In this document: in pieces, positions 15,779 through 24,953 of the stretch
How positions within the stretch are numbered: the first letter of the stretch is position 1
Layout: each line of letters begins with the position of its first letter
Assembly (NCBI GenBank): GCA_003153505.1
Contig: PLZA01000069.1
Location: 1-64,000 of the forward strand
DNA length: 64,000 nucleotides
Reading direction: 5' to 3'
Origin: Candidatus Dormiibacterota bacterium
Lineage (GTDB): Bacteria > Chloroflexota > Dormibacteria > Aeolococcales > Aeolococcaceae
Translations under genes and position numbers: made by a program
Notes under the pieces: model-generated
The model's database searches: none
What the model was told of the DNA's origin: nothing
Seen by the model: the letters and a program-made list of their open reading frames with translations, nothing else

Positions 15779-17074
15779 TCATAGCGCTCCCGGTATCACC
15801 CCAAAGAACTGCCACCCGACACTCCAGGGATTTGGACTTTTCGCCAGCGAAACGGAGATCCGCTTGCCGGTCACGATGTTTTCCACCGCCAGCCCCCCAA
15901 AGGTGCCACCCATGGCAATGCTGCCACCCGTGGTGACCACGACGTCATTCCCATCTAACCAACCGATGAGTTGGAAGTCGAGAGGATTGGGGATCTTCTG
16001 CACCACCCCGCCGGCGCGGAAGGCTTGGGCGGGAATGGTGTGCACGGTTGCGTCAGCGACAAGGTCTGAAGCACAAGCGATCACGGCTCCGTGGGGCGAT
16101 AACATGCAAGTTCCGGGGATGTTCGAACCGAAGGATGTGATCACCCCGGACCAGGAAACTGCTGTCAACTCCGGGGTAGTGATCTCCCAAGGCTTACCGA
16201 GGCCCGAACAGGATATTCCAGCTGCGGTCGGACTTCCGTCCATTACTTCAGTATCCAGCGGACAGAGTGGGGGACCGAATGTCCGATCGACTGGGTTGAA
16301 CACGCGCAGTTGTGACGCACAAAACACTGCCGCCGAGGGGGAGCCCCCCCACGCTGAGCAGGGGCCTGTCCCGGGATCATAGCCGGAAAAGTAGGCCGTG
16401 AGAGACTGAGCCACCACCAGATTGGCGCCATCCCAGCCCACCGGCCAGGTCAAGGGAGCCGTGCTGCTTTTACTGTTCCCGTCAAACAGGGTCTGCTGGA
16501 TCCCCCCGCCCATGGCCATCAGATACATGTGGGAGGTGTAGGGCGGTGCGTCTCCGTTGAAGTTGGTGAGTACCGCCACCGCCACTCTGGAATCGTCGGG
16601 GCTGACTGCAAACGCCACCTCCGCTCCGGTCGGTCGATTGACGGTGAAAGCGACCCCGTGCTGTCCAGTCGAGGTCAGGTAGTCAATGTTGGTGTTCCCG
16701 TCTTCGTAGTAGAGGCGGCTGTCGGAGGTACTGGTAATGGCCGGATCACCAACTGAGTAGTAATCGGAAGGGGTGTTGGCAGTCACGGCGGCCACCACGA
16801 TTCCCTTGGCGTTCACCAATCCGAGCGTGTAAGGCCCGATACCGGCGTTTTCGGAACCGACCACGGCTAGTGGATTTGCAACGACAGGTGCCGACGGGGT
16901 GGGACTGGGCGTGGGAGTGGTCGCAGGCACGCTGGGCGTTGGGACCGGAGTGGGGGTCGGGGTGGAGCGGGAAGAGGAGCTCGGCGATGCACCGGCTCCA
17001 CAAGCGGCCAGAAGTAAGGCCAGGGGCAAGGTGGCAATCAACCCATGACGGTGGTTGTGGCTTCGGGGTTGCAT
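15779..17074 (-). CDS. Secreted lipoprotein, probable beta-propeller
   Basis: A 431-residue lipoprotein: a positively charged N-terminus, hydrophobic core and lipobox LLLAACG, so Cys at about residue 23 would be lipidated. A Pro/Thr/Ser-rich linker of about 35 residues follows (TPTPTPVPTPS). The remainder has repeating beta-strand blocks typical of propeller-like proteins (AFAVSPDDSRVAVAV, TWPVGWDGANLVVAQ, LIGWLDGNDVVVTTGG). No enzyme motif is visible. The ATG at 17074 was chosen for its fit to the signal peptide; an in-frame ATG at 17179 would give an atypically long leader. It lies on the outer face of the membrane; function unknown. Confidence 0.75.
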   Translation of the reverse strand: MQPRSHNHRHGLIATLPLALLLAACGAGASPSSSSRSTPTPTPVPTPSVPATTPTPSPTPSAPVVANPLAVVGSENAGIGPYTLGLVNAKGIVVAAVTANTPSDYYSVGDPAITSTSDSRLYYEDGNTNIDYLTSTGQHGVAFTVNRPTGAEVAFAVSPDDSRVAVAVLTNFNGDAPPYTSHMYLMAMGGGIQQTLFDGNSKSSTAPLTWPVGWDGANLVVAQSLTAYFSGYDPGTGPCSAWGGSPSAAVFCASQLRVFNPVDRTFGPPLCPLDTEVMDGSPTAAGISCSGLGKPWEITTPELTAVSWSGVITSFGSNIPGTCMLSPHGAVIACASDLVADATVHTIPAQAFRAGGVVQKIPNPLDFQLIGWLDGNDVVVTTGGSIAMGGTFGGLAVENIVTGKRISVSLAKSPNPWSVGWQFFGVIPGAL

Positions 17075-17576
17075 CGCACCTGGACTAACCCCACTCTTGC
17101 TCACCAGAGGTTTCGTCAAGGTCGCCACAGCGGTACCTCCTATCGCGATCTTCCTGATCGCAGCTTTCGCCTTGTCCATCACTGCGAACAGGGCCAGAGG
17201 CCACCTCTTGTACCGCCAAAGGTCCTGCGATCTGTGGGGAGGGGCAACGAGCGTAATCGTGAACGGGAGCACCGCCCGAAGCGGTTCAGGTCTTACAAGA
17301 GACGACAAACGAAACGCCCCGGAATCGACGCCCCCCGGAGCAGGATTACAACCCTGGGCAGAAACTCGGCCTGCCCGGATTCACCATCGTGGGCCTCGGT
17401 TCAGGCAGGACATTTGGCCCAGCGGGATCCGGGTCCGTGGCCTCTAGGCACTGGACGGCTCAGGCTCGACACTGTAGAGAATCCCTGTGTCGGCTTTATG
17501 GAATGAACCAAGCACAAACAATTCAGCGATCGATAGAGCACGCGCTCGGTAGCCTGGAGCCTATCGGACTGACGCC
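17075..17576. other. Divergent intergenic region, possible operator
   Basis: About 500 bases between the lipoprotein gene and the ABC exporter genes, with no supported gene. A 6-bp inverted repeat, CGACAC (17467-17472) and GTGTCG (17487-17492) with a 14-base spacer, lies about 85 bases before the exporter start. It may be an operator or promoter element. Confidence 0.35.
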
Positions 17577-19310
17577 ATGTCTCTGATTCGCCTGATGCGC
17601 TCCCATCTGCAGCCATACCGGCGGCAGGTCGCGGCCGTCGTCGTTCTCATTACGTTCCAGACCATCCTCAGCCTCTATCTGCCCAACCTCACGGCCGACA
17701 TCATCAATAACGGCGTCTCCAAGGGAGACATCCCCTACATCTGGCGAATCGGCGGCGTGATGCTCGGCGTCACCGTGATCCAGGGCATCATCGCGATCAT
17801 CGCGGTGTACTGGGCGTCGCGGACGTCGATGGGAGTGGGTCGAGATCTTCGCCGGTCGATCTTCGCTCGCGTCCTGCACCTCTCATCGCGCGAGATGAAC
17901 ACGTTCGGAACACCGTCGCTGATCACGCGCAACACCAACGACGTCCAGCAGATCCAACTCTTCCTGCAAATGGCGCTGACCGTCATCGTCGGCGCGCCGA
18001 TCATGATGATCGGCGGCATCATCATGGCGCTTCGGGAGGACGTGAGCCTGTCGCTGCTCCTGGTCGTGGTGGTCCCACTCATGGCCGCGCTGATCCTGGC
18101 GATGCTCTATGTCGCGGTCCCACTGTTCCAGAGGATGCAGGTCAAGATCGACCGCATCAACCAGGTGCTGCGCGAACAGATCACCGGCGTTCGCGTCATC
18201 CGCGCATTCGTGCGCTCCGACTCCGAGGAGCACCGGTTTGCGACGGCGAACGCCGATCTCACCGCCACCGCGCTGCGTGTCAACAGGATCTTTGTGCTCG
18301 CGATGCCGGCGCTCATGGGTGTCATGAACCTCTCGAGCGTCGCGGTGCTCTGGTTCGGCGGTCACCTGGTCGACAGCGGGAGCATGCCGATCGGGAATCT
18401 CACCGCCTTCCTGGCGTACATCCTGCAGATCCTGTTGTCGGTGCTGATGGCCGTGATGATGGTGATCCTCGTCCCCCGCGCAGAGGCGAGCGCCGAGCGC
18501 ATCGAGGAAGTGATCCGCCTGCAATCGTCGATCGCGGATCCGGCTCACGCTACGGCGCCGGCACACCGCAAGGGGATCGTTGAGTTTCGCGACGTGACCT
18601 TCGGGTACCCCCGAGGCGAGCAACCGGTGCTCCGCGAGCTGTCCTTCACGCTGCAGCCGGGCGAGACCACCGCCATCATCGGCGGCACCGGCGCTGGCAA
18701 AACCACGCTGCTCCAACTCCTCCCACGATTCTTCGACGCCAGTTCGGGCGCTGTCCTCATCGATGGCGTCGACGTCCGAGAACGCACGCTTGAGAGTCTG
18801 TGGGCGGACATCGGTCTGGTTCCACAGCAGGCCTACTTGTTCAGCGGAACGGTGGCCACCAACCTCCGCTTTGCCACCGGGAAGGCCACCGACGAAGAGC
18901 TCTGGAGCGCCCTCGATGTGGCTCAGGCCCGCGAGTTCGTCGCCTCGATGCCCGGAGGGCTCGATGCTCCGATCGACCAGGGCGGGACCAACGTGTCCGG
19001 CGGCCAGCGCCAGCGCCTGGCAATCGCGCGCGCGCTCCTCAAGCGGCCGCTCATCTATCTCTTCGACGACTGCTTCTCGGCGCTCGACGCCACCACGGAC
19101 GCGCGGCTCCGCGCGGCGATGCTCGACCGGACACGTGGCAACACCGTGGTCATCGTCGCGCAGCGGGTGAGCACGATTCTCCAGGCCGACCGGATCATCG
19201 TCCTCGACGGCGGGCGGATCGTCGGCCTGGGCACCCACCAGGAGCTGCTGGCTTCGTGCTCCGCGTATCAGGAGATCGTCGAGTCGCAGCTCGGCGACGC
19301 AGCCGCATGA
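17577..19310 (+). CDS. ABC exporter half-transporter, subunit 1 (degenerate site)
   Basis: A 577-residue type IV ABC exporter: a six-helix membrane domain (residues 1-310) fused to an ATPase domain. Walker A is GGTGAGKTT, the signature NVSGGQRQRL and Walker B LIYLFDDCFSALD. The catalytic Glu after Walker B is Asp here (FDD rather than DE), the mark of the degenerate-site subunit in heterodimeric exporters of the TM287/288 or BmrCD kind. Its stop overlaps the second subunit's start (ATGA). It probably pumps a drug, lipid or peptide, but the substrate is unknown. Confidence 0.9.
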   Translation: MSLIRLMRSHLQPYRRQVAAVVVLITFQTILSLYLPNLTADIINNGVSKGDIPYIWRIGGVMLGVTVIQGIIAIIAVYWASRTSMGVGRDLRRSIFARVLHLSSREMNTFGTPSLITRNTNDVQQIQLFLQMALTVIVGAPIMMIGGIIMALREDVSLSLLLVVVVPLMAALILAMLYVAVPLFQRMQVKIDRINQVLREQITGVRVIRAFVRSDSEEHRFATANADLTATALRVNRIFVLAMPALMGVMNLSSVAVLWFGGHLVDSGSMPIGNLTAFLAYILQILLSVLMAVMMVILVPRAEASAERIEEVIRLQSSIADPAHATAPAHRKGIVEFRDVTFGYPRGEQPVLRELSFTLQPGETTAIIGGTGAGKTTLLQLLPRFFDASSGAVLIDGVDVRERTLESLWADIGLVPQQAYLFSGTVATNLRFATGKATDEELWSALDVAQAREFVASMPGGLDAPIDQGGTNVSGGQRQRLAIARALLKRPLIYLFDDCFSALDATTDARLRAAMLDRTRGNTVVIVAQRVSTILQADRIIVLDGGRIVGLGTHQELLASCSAYQEIVESQLGDAAA

Positions 19311-21271
19311 TGGCGCACGGCCCGATGGGTGGACGCCCGGGCGGACCGTTCCGGGGGCCGGCCGGCCCGCCGCAGACCACGAGGCATCCAGGTCAGACGC
19401 TCCGTCAACTGGTGGGCCGTCTCCGTCCCGAGGTCCCGCGTATCACCCTGGCGGCAGTGCTCGCGTCGACGGGCATCGCCTTCACGGTGATCGCGCCACG
19501 GATCATCGGCAACGCGACCGACGTCATCTTCAACGGCGTCGTCGGCAAGACGCTGCCGGCGGGGATGAGCAAGGCGCAAGTGATTGCTGGGCTCCGCCTC
19601 CAGGGCCGGGGACAGCTGAGCCAGCTCCTCTCCGGGATGAACGTGACCCCGGGGAAGGGCATCGACTTCTCTCAGCTCGGCGTGATCCTCGGCGTCGTCG
19701 CATTGCTCTATCTCCTCGGCGCCGCCTTCAGCTGGATGCAGGGCTATCTCATGGCAGGCGTTGCCCAACGCACGGTGTTCGCCATGCGCAGTGACGTCGA
19801 GGCGAAGCTTCGGCGCCTGCCCCTCCAATACTTCGATAGCCATCCACACGGTGACCTGTTGAGCCGGGTCACCAACGACATCGACAATGTGACCACAACA
19901 CTCCAGCAGGGGCTCAGTCAGCTGCTCACCTCGGTGCTCACGGTCGTAGGTGTCCTGGCCATGATGGTCTGGATCAGCCCGCTGCTGGCAGTTATATCGC
20001 TCGTCACCGTGCCCCTCTCCATCGGGGTGACGCTGGTTATCGCTCGCCGCGCCCAGAAGCAGTTCGCCGCGCAGTGGGAATGGACCGGCACCGTCAACGC
20101 CCACGTCGAGCAGACCCACACGGGCCATGCCCTGGTTCAGGTCTACGGTCGAACGGACAGCACGATCGACGACTTCGACAGCAAGAACCAGAAGCTCTAT
20201 GAGGCGAGCTTTCGAGCTCAATTCCTCTCCGGCACGATGCAACCGGCGATGCAGCTGCTGGCGAACCTCAACTACGTGGCCATCGCAGTCATCGGCGGCT
20301 ACCGGGTGGTGTCCGGCACGATGACCCTCGGCGACATCCAGGCGTTCATTCAGTACTCGCGCCAGTTCACGATGCCGATCACGCAGATCGCCAGCCAGAT
20401 GAATCTTCTCCAGTCGGGGCTAGCGTCGGCTGAACGCGTCTTCGAATTCCTCGCGGCCGACGAGGAGGAACCCGACGTTGCTGAGACGCAGCCCGCCTCG
20501 CCACCGGCCGGACACGTAACTCTCGAGCACGTGGCCTTCCGCTATGTGGCGGATACGCCGCTCATCCAGGACTTCAACCTCGACGTGCGACCCGGCGAGA
20601 CGGTTGCGATCGTGGGGCCGACCGGTGCCGGCAAGACGACCATCGTCAATCTGCTGATGCGCTTTTACCAGATCAACTCAGGACACATCATCGTCGACGG
20701 CGTCGATATCAACCTGCTGCCCCGTGAGCACCTGCGCAGCATGTTCGGCATGGTGTTGCAGGACACGTGGTTGTTTGCGGGCAGCATCCGCGACAACATC
20801 GCCTACGGCAAGGAGGGCGCCACCATCGGGGACGTGGTCGCGGCAGCTAAGGCGGCTTACGTCGACCAGTTCGTGCGGACCCTCCCGGACGGCTATGACA
20901 CCGTCCTGGATGAGGATGCGTCGAACATCTCCGCAGGGCAGCGGCAGTTGATCACCATCGCCCGGGCATTTCTCGCCAGGCCGGCGATCCTCATCCTGGA
21001 CGAAGCAACGAGCAACGTCGACACCCGAACCGAGGTGCTGATTCAGGAGGCGATGGCGCGCCTCCGATCCGGCCGGACGAGCTTCGTCATCGCCCACCGC
21101 CTGTCGACAATCCGCAATGCCGACTCGATCGTGGTCATGGATGCCGGTCGGATTGTCGAGGTCGGCAGTCACACCGACCTGCTGGCGCGCCGCGGCTTCT
21201 ACTACAACCTGTACTCGAGTCAGTTCTCCTCGACGCCCGGAGCCGACGCCGCCGTCATGCTTCCCATCTAG
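19307..21271 (+). CDS. ABC exporter half-transporter, subunit 2 (canonical site)
   Basis: A 654-residue type IV ABC exporter subunit paired with the upstream gene. A Gly/Pro-rich N-terminal tail of about 30 residues precedes the membrane domain. The membrane domain has an insertion of about 60 residues between helices 1 and 2 (near residues 80-135), common in the larger subunit of such heterodimers. Walker A is GPTGAGKTT, Walker B ILILDEATSNVD with the catalytic Glu intact, and the signature is the variant NISAGQRQLI. The variant signature would complement the first subunit's degenerate Walker B, leaving one functional ATP site. The start overlaps the preceding stop. Confidence 0.9.
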   Translation: MMAHGPMGGRPGGPFRGPAGPPQTTRHPGQTLRQLVGRLRPEVPRITLAAVLASTGIAFTVIAPRIIGNATDVIFNGVVGKTLPAGMSKAQVIAGLRLQGRGQLSQLLSGMNVTPGKGIDFSQLGVILGVVALLYLLGAAFSWMQGYLMAGVAQRTVFAMRSDVEAKLRRLPLQYFDSHPHGDLLSRVTNDIDNVTTTLQQGLSQLLTSVLTVVGVLAMMVWISPLLAVISLVTVPLSIGVTLVIARRAQKQFAAQWEWTGTVNAHVEQTHTGHALVQVYGRTDSTIDDFDSKNQKLYEASFRAQFLSGTMQPAMQLLANLNYVAIAVIGGYRVVSGTMTLGDIQAFIQYSRQFTMPITQIASQMNLLQSGLASAERVFEFLAADEEEPDVAETQPASPPAGHVTLEHVAFRYVADTPLIQDFNLDVRPGETVAIVGPTGAGKTTIVNLLMRFYQINSGHIIVDGVDINLLPREHLRSMFGMVLQDTWLFAGSIRDNIAYGKEGATIGDVVAAAKAAYVDQFVRTLPDGYDTVLDEDASNISAGQRQLITIARAFLARPAILILDEATSNVDTRTEVLIQEAMARLRSGRTSFVIAHRLSTIRNADSIVVMDAGRIVEVGSHTDLLARRGFYYNLYSSQFSSTPGADAAVMLPI

Positions 21272-21316
21272 TTCTCGTTCACACAGCCGCGAGTGGCTGG
21301 AGTCCTGGTATCCAGG

Positions 21317-21712
21317 TCACGACGGCATGTGCGCTCCACCGATGGTCAAGAGCACGGCACTCTCGTCGACGCCCGTCACGTGATGCGGCGTGCCAGCCGC
21401 AACGGTCAGCAGGCGGCCGGGCATCAACGCGACCACGCGGTCGGCCACCTTGAATTCCACGTGGCCGTGGACTCCCTGCACGGTGATTGCCCATTCAGCG
21501 TGGTGCTCGTGCATCTGCCCCCCGGCTTTGAAGGCGATCAGCACCACGCGCACGCCAGGTTGCTTGGCGATCGTCTTGGCGGCGTGGTCGGCCGCTTGGT
21601 ACGAGTCACTGGCCCGAAGGGCCGCTAGTTCTGTGGCCAGGTCGACCTCGACCAGCGAATCAGCGACATGGTGAGCCTGCGCTCTTGGTGTCTCGCTACT
21701 GTCCGTTCCCAC
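21317..21712 (-). CDS. Cupin-domain protein
   Basis: A 131-residue single-domain cupin. Metal-binding motif 1 is GGQMHEHHAEWAITVQGVHG and motif 2 is LLTVAAGTPHHVTG, so a His-based metal site is likely. The GTG at 21712 has a good site (AGGAG about eight bases upstream). It lies 38 bases after the SDR gene and is probably the last gene of the operon that begins with the pterin-synthase-like gene at 24755. Small cupins act as sensors, isomerases or dioxygenases; the role here is unknown. Confidence 0.75.
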   Translation of the reverse strand: MGTDSSETPRAQAHHVADSLVEVDLATELAALRASDSYQAADHAAKTIAKQPGVRVVLIAFKAGGQMHEHHAEWAITVQGVHGHVEFKVADRVVALMPGRLLTVAAGTPHHVTGVDESAVLLTIGGAHMPS

Positions 21713-21750
21713 GGTGAAGTCTCCTGTGTTGAGCTCGCGGCCTCTTGTCG

Positions 21751-22476
21751 TCAAACATTCGAGAAGAGGGGAACATTGGCGCCGCTGGCGATGCTGAAGG
21801 GGCTGTCGAGCAAGGTGACGATCATCGCCGCAACCTGAGCAGCGGTCACCCCCGCGCGGAGCGACGGATTGGCTCGGCGGAGCATGTCGGTGTCCACGGC
21901 GCCGGGACTCAGAGAGACAGCCGTTACGCCGCACGACTTGCCCTCGACGGCGATCGCCTCCGTCAGCCCGATCACGCCGTATTTCGTCGTGTTGTACGCG
22001 GCAAGGCCGGGAAACTTCTCGGTCGCGTATACGCCTGACAGTGAAGCGATGTTGACGATGCGTCCCCCGTCGGCGTTCCGCATCATCGTGAAAGCGGCGC
22101 GGCAACAGTTGAAGACGCCGGTAAGGTTGACGCTCATCGTGTACTCCCACGACGCGAGGCTGATCTCATCGAAGGGCTCGCGCTCCAACGTGGCGGCAGC
22201 GCATACCAGGGCCGCGGGAGGTCCGATGTCGTTGGCGATGCTGAATAACTCGTTGACCGCGCCCGCGTCGCTGACATCGGTGGGCACGGCGGTTGCCTGA
22301 CCGCCGGAGTCGCGAATCGATGCCACGGTTGCGTCGAGGCCGGCGACCCCTCTGGCGGCAACGATCGCGTGCGCACCTTCGCGTGCGATCGCTTCGGCGG
22401 TCGCTCGTCCGATCCCGCGGCTCGCGCCGGTGATGACGGCGACCCGACCTGCGAGCCAGTGTTCGCGCTCAGCCAC
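21751..22476 (-). CDS. Short-chain dehydrogenase/reductase
   Basis: A 241-residue classical SDR. The cofactor motif is VITGASRGIGRATAE, and the catalytic residues are the Ser in NIASLSGVYA and YNTTKYGVIG (YxxxK). GAVDTDM follows. The GTG at 22476 overlaps the end of the glycosyltransferase gene by eight bases and begins close to the Rossmann fold; an ATG at 22509 is possible but overlaps more. In its operon a reductase acting on a pterin side chain (sepiapterin-reductase-like) is an attractive inference, but the sequence alone does not define the substrate. Confidence 0.85.
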   Translation of the reverse strand: MAEREHWLAGRVAVITGASRGIGRATAEAIAREGAHAIVAARGVAGLDATVASIRDSGGQATAVPTDVSDAGAVNELFSIANDIGPPAALVCAAATLEREPFDEISLASWEYTMSVNLTGVFNCCRAAFTMMRNADGGRIVNIASLSGVYATEKFPGLAAYNTTKYGVIGLTEAIAVEGKSCGVTAVSLSPGAVDTDMLRRANPSLRAGVTAAQVAAMIVTLLDSPFSIASGANVPLFSNV

Positions 22477-23560
22477 GTGCAGCCACAGCCCCCGGACGGC
22501 GCATGCCATGGTAGACGCGCTCGTGTGCGTCGAGCACCGATTCGATGTCGAGGTGCGCCTCGGCGTGTCTCCGACAGGCGGTGCGCTCGATGTGGTCGAG
22601 GTGGCCGAGCGCCGCAGCCGCGGCGGCAATATCGCCTGGAGCCACAAGGAACCCGGTGACGCCGTCGAGTACGACATCCTCGAGTCCACCGCGCCGGAAC
22701 GCGACCACCGGGGTTGCGCACGCCTGCGCTTCGGCGGCAACCAAACCGAACGGCTCGTCCCAGCCCACAGGACAGAGCACTGCCGCCGCACCGGCGATGA
22801 CGCCCCAGAGCACGGGCCTGGCAATCGCCGGGTGGACGGTGACCCCGGGCTGGCCGCCTGCGCTCTTCACCTCCCGTTCAGCGTAGCCGTCGTCGTAGGC
22901 GTCTCCGTACAGGTCGATCGACATTCCGGCGCGGCGGGCAACCGCGATCGCCTCGGCAGCACCCTTCTCAGGGCTGAAGCGGCCCGCGAATACAACGCCG
23001 GATCCTGGCGTGGCAGACCACGTGATTCTCGCGGTGGGGACGCCTACTGGCAGCACGAGGTCGATGTTGACGAGCCCTTGCCACGCCTGCGCTTGCGCCC
23101 TCGAGACCGTGGCAATCAACGGTGGATTGATCGCTTGTGATGCGTCGTGAAGCGCGTGCACCACAGACGCCTCGGGAGGAAGGTGCATTGTGTGGATCAC
23201 GGGTGCGTCAACCCCGACCGCACCCCGAATCGCAGGCGCGTCGAATGCGTGACTGTGGACGACATCGTAGGAGCGCTCACCGACTGCGCCGAAGACGCGA
23301 GCGTAAGCGGCCTCGAACACCGAATCGTCGACGGGCGGGATCGCGCCGGCATGGTAGAGGAATTCCTGCAACGTTGACGCCTCAACTCCCACATCGACAC
23401 AGCGGATGTCGTCGATCTCCGATCCCGACGCGGCGAAGACATCGACCTCGTGGCCGCGCCGAGCCAGTCCCGCAGCGAGGTCTGCCAGAAATGCCTGGGC
23501 CCCGCCGCACTGGGGCTCGCGAATCGGCGACACAAGCGAGGCGATCAGCGCCAGCCTCAA
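22469..23560 (-). CDS. Family 4-type glycosyltransferase
   Basis: A 363-residue GT-B glycosyltransferase. The N-terminal domain has SPIREPQCGGAQAFLADLAA with a Gly-rich donor loop and VVHSHAFDAPAI. The C-terminal nucleotide-sugar site has VVFAGRFSPEKGAAEAI and the E-x7-E-type motif EPFGLVAAEAQACATPVVAF. The start is a TTG whose bases overlap the methyltransferase stop as TTGA. Family members transfer sugars from UDP- or GDP-sugars. The acceptor may be a pterin, given the operon, or a lipid or glycan. It is cytosolic or peripheral to the membrane. Confidence 0.87.
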   Translation of the reverse strand: MRLALIASLVSPIREPQCGGAQAFLADLAAGLARRGHEVDVFAASGSEIDDIRCVDVGVEASTLQEFLYHAGAIPPVDDSVFEAAYARVFGAVGERSYDVVHSHAFDAPAIRGAVGVDAPVIHTMHLPPEASVVHALHDASQAINPPLIATVSRAQAQAWQGLVNIDLVLPVGVPTARITWSATPGSGVVFAGRFSPEKGAAEAIAVARRAGMSIDLYGDAYDDGYAEREVKSAGGQPGVTVHPAIARPVLWGVIAGAAAVLCPVGWDEPFGLVAAEAQACATPVVAFRRGGLEDVVLDGVTGFLVAPGDIAAAAAALGHLDHIERTACRRHAEAHLDIESVLDAHERVYHGMRRPGAVAARG

Positions 23561-24327
23561 TTGCGGTTCTTCTTCTTGAATGCGAGGTCGCGGGGTGGAT
23601 TGACGCCGAGCACGTCGTACTCGACTCGCGCCGTGCTGCGAGCTCGGACCTCGGCTGCGGCGTGCGGGTAGAAGATCTCGGTCATCTCGATCGCTTCCGC
23701 GGTGTCTCGGAACTCCATCCACATCTGGCCCGGAAAACTCAGATGCGTGAATCCGTGAGCGCTCAGCCAGTCGAGGTGATTCGGCCAGACGACCGCCATC
23801 ACCCCTCCGGGCGCGCACACCCGCTCCATCTCGACCAGGCCGGTATCTCCGCCGTGGGCGGTATCGCGATCGAGCGCCGCGCAGGTCACCACGAGGTCGG
23901 CCGAAGCGTCAGGTGCCGGCAGCGCGTCGAAGAAGCCGTCGACGATGTCGACTCCTCCCACCGCCCGGCGGGAGAGCGCGGCGGTGAGCAGCTCGCGCAT
24001 CGGCCGCGCCGGCTCCACCGCCACCAGTCGCCCACACCGCGTCACCAGATGGGTGGTGAGACGACCGCTGCCGGCTCCCACCTCGACCACTCGATCGACG
24101 CAGGGGAGCCACTCGAGGACCGCGGGATGAATGCGCTCGGCTGCGACCAGACGGTCATACAGGTCGGGTTCGAGCCGGTAGAGCAGCTCGAAGGCAAGCG
24201 ATCGGTCGATGCGCGGAGCAGGAGTCCCGCCGGGGAGGAATCGGGCTCTCTCGGCGGACGAAAAGACGCGCAGGTCCTCGGTGCTGTAGCGTCGCGTCAG
24301 CTCAGTGTTTCGGCTCGTCGTTCCCAT
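23557..24327 (-). CDS. Class I SAM-dependent methyltransferase
   Basis: A 256-residue methyltransferase. Motif I is RVVEVGAGSGRLTTHLV, followed by an acidic motif II (LVAVEPARPMRELL) and motif IV (ADLVVTCAALDRD). Post-motif residues include APGGVMAVVWPNH. The ATG at 24327 lies five bases after the stop of the pterin-synthase-like gene. It ends in a basic tail (FKKKNRN), overlapping the glycosyltransferase start. The substrate is unknown; pterin O-methylation is one possibility from context. Confidence 0.83.
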   Translation of the reverse strand: MGTTSRNTELTRRYSTEDLRVFSSAERARFLPGGTPAPRIDRSLAFELLYRLEPDLYDRLVAAERIHPAVLEWLPCVDRVVEVGAGSGRLTTHLVTRCGRLVAVEPARPMRELLTAALSRRAVGGVDIVDGFFDALPAPDASADLVVTCAALDRDTAHGGDTGLVEMERVCAPGGVMAVVWPNHLDWLSAHGFTHLSFPGQMWMEFRDTAEAIEMTEIFYPHAAAEVRARSTARVEYDVLGVNPPRDLAFKKKNRN

Positions 24328-24332
24328 CTGAG

Positions 24333-24755
24333 TCACTCGCCGCGGCTGCATTCCGCCCAGTTCTTCTCTGTTTCCCACAATCGGACGCTATGCAGCACGC
24401 CGCTCGGGATGTGCGGCCGGAGCCGTTCGAAGAACACGATCGCAAGGGTTTCCACTGTGGGAATCCGGCCCTCGAGCCAGGGAACGTCTGTGTTGAGATT
24501 GTGGTGATCGACGTGCTGGATCACCTCGGTCTTGATGAGATCGGCGAGTTGCTTGAGGTCGACGACGTAGCCCGATGCGCCGTCCATCTCGCCGGTGACG
24601 ATCACCTCGATCTGATATCGGTGGCCGTGCAGGTTGACGCACTTGCCGTAGCGGGCACGGTTCTCCTCCGCGGAGAGCTTCGGATCGCACAGCTGGTGCG
24701 CAGCATCGAAGGACTCACGCCGGCAGACGCGCAGGACGGGACTCGCGGAGCTCAT
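24333..24755 (-). CDS. 6-pyruvoyltetrahydropterin synthase / QueD family enzyme
   Basis: A 140-residue T-fold enzyme. Zinc and catalytic motifs are visible: RESFDAAHQL (first His), KCVNLHGHRYQIEV (catalytic Cys and HxH), VDLKQLADL, VDHHNLN (Asp-His of the catalytic dyad) and WETEKN (substrate-anchoring Glu). QueD members make 6-carboxytetrahydropterin from dihydroneopterin triphosphate for queuosine, and PTPS makes the tetrahydrobiopterin precursor. No queC, queE or queF lies nearby; the neighbours are a methyltransferase, glycosyltransferase, SDR and cupin, favouring a modified pterin product. The ATG at 24755 was chosen over a GTG at 24761. Confidence 0.85.
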   Translation of the reverse strand: MSSASPVLRVCRRESFDAAHQLCDPKLSAEENRARYGKCVNLHGHRYQIEVIVTGEMDGASGYVVDLKQLADLIKTEVIQHVDHHNLNTDVPWLEGRIPTVETLAIVFFERLRPHIPSGVLHSVRLWETEKNWAECSRGE

Positions 24756-24953
24756 CGCCACGTCAAGATTGGCAGGTCGGCCCGGGGCAGGGAAGCGGTG
24801 GATGGTCGGCTCAGCGCGCGGCGATGGTCAGCGAGGCACGATATAGCGGCGGTTGCTGCAATTGGGGCGTTCGCCTGGATCTACTGCCATTCGCGTGGCA
24901 ACCCACTTCACGAAGGGCGAGAGTGCTCCCGGTGACGACCACACGCTTCGCCG

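Noticed and set aside
17883-19238. A 451-codon minus-strand frame opposite the ABC exporter subunit 1
   Set aside because: The product is His/Asp/Glu/Arg-rich with no domain, and the plus-strand gene is unambiguous.
24333-24755. Queuosine biosynthesis (QueD) as the role of the pterin-synthase-like gene
   Set aside because: No queC, queE or queF is adjacent, and the neighbours are a methyltransferase, glycosyltransferase, SDR and cupin. The role is not excluded, but it is not favoured.
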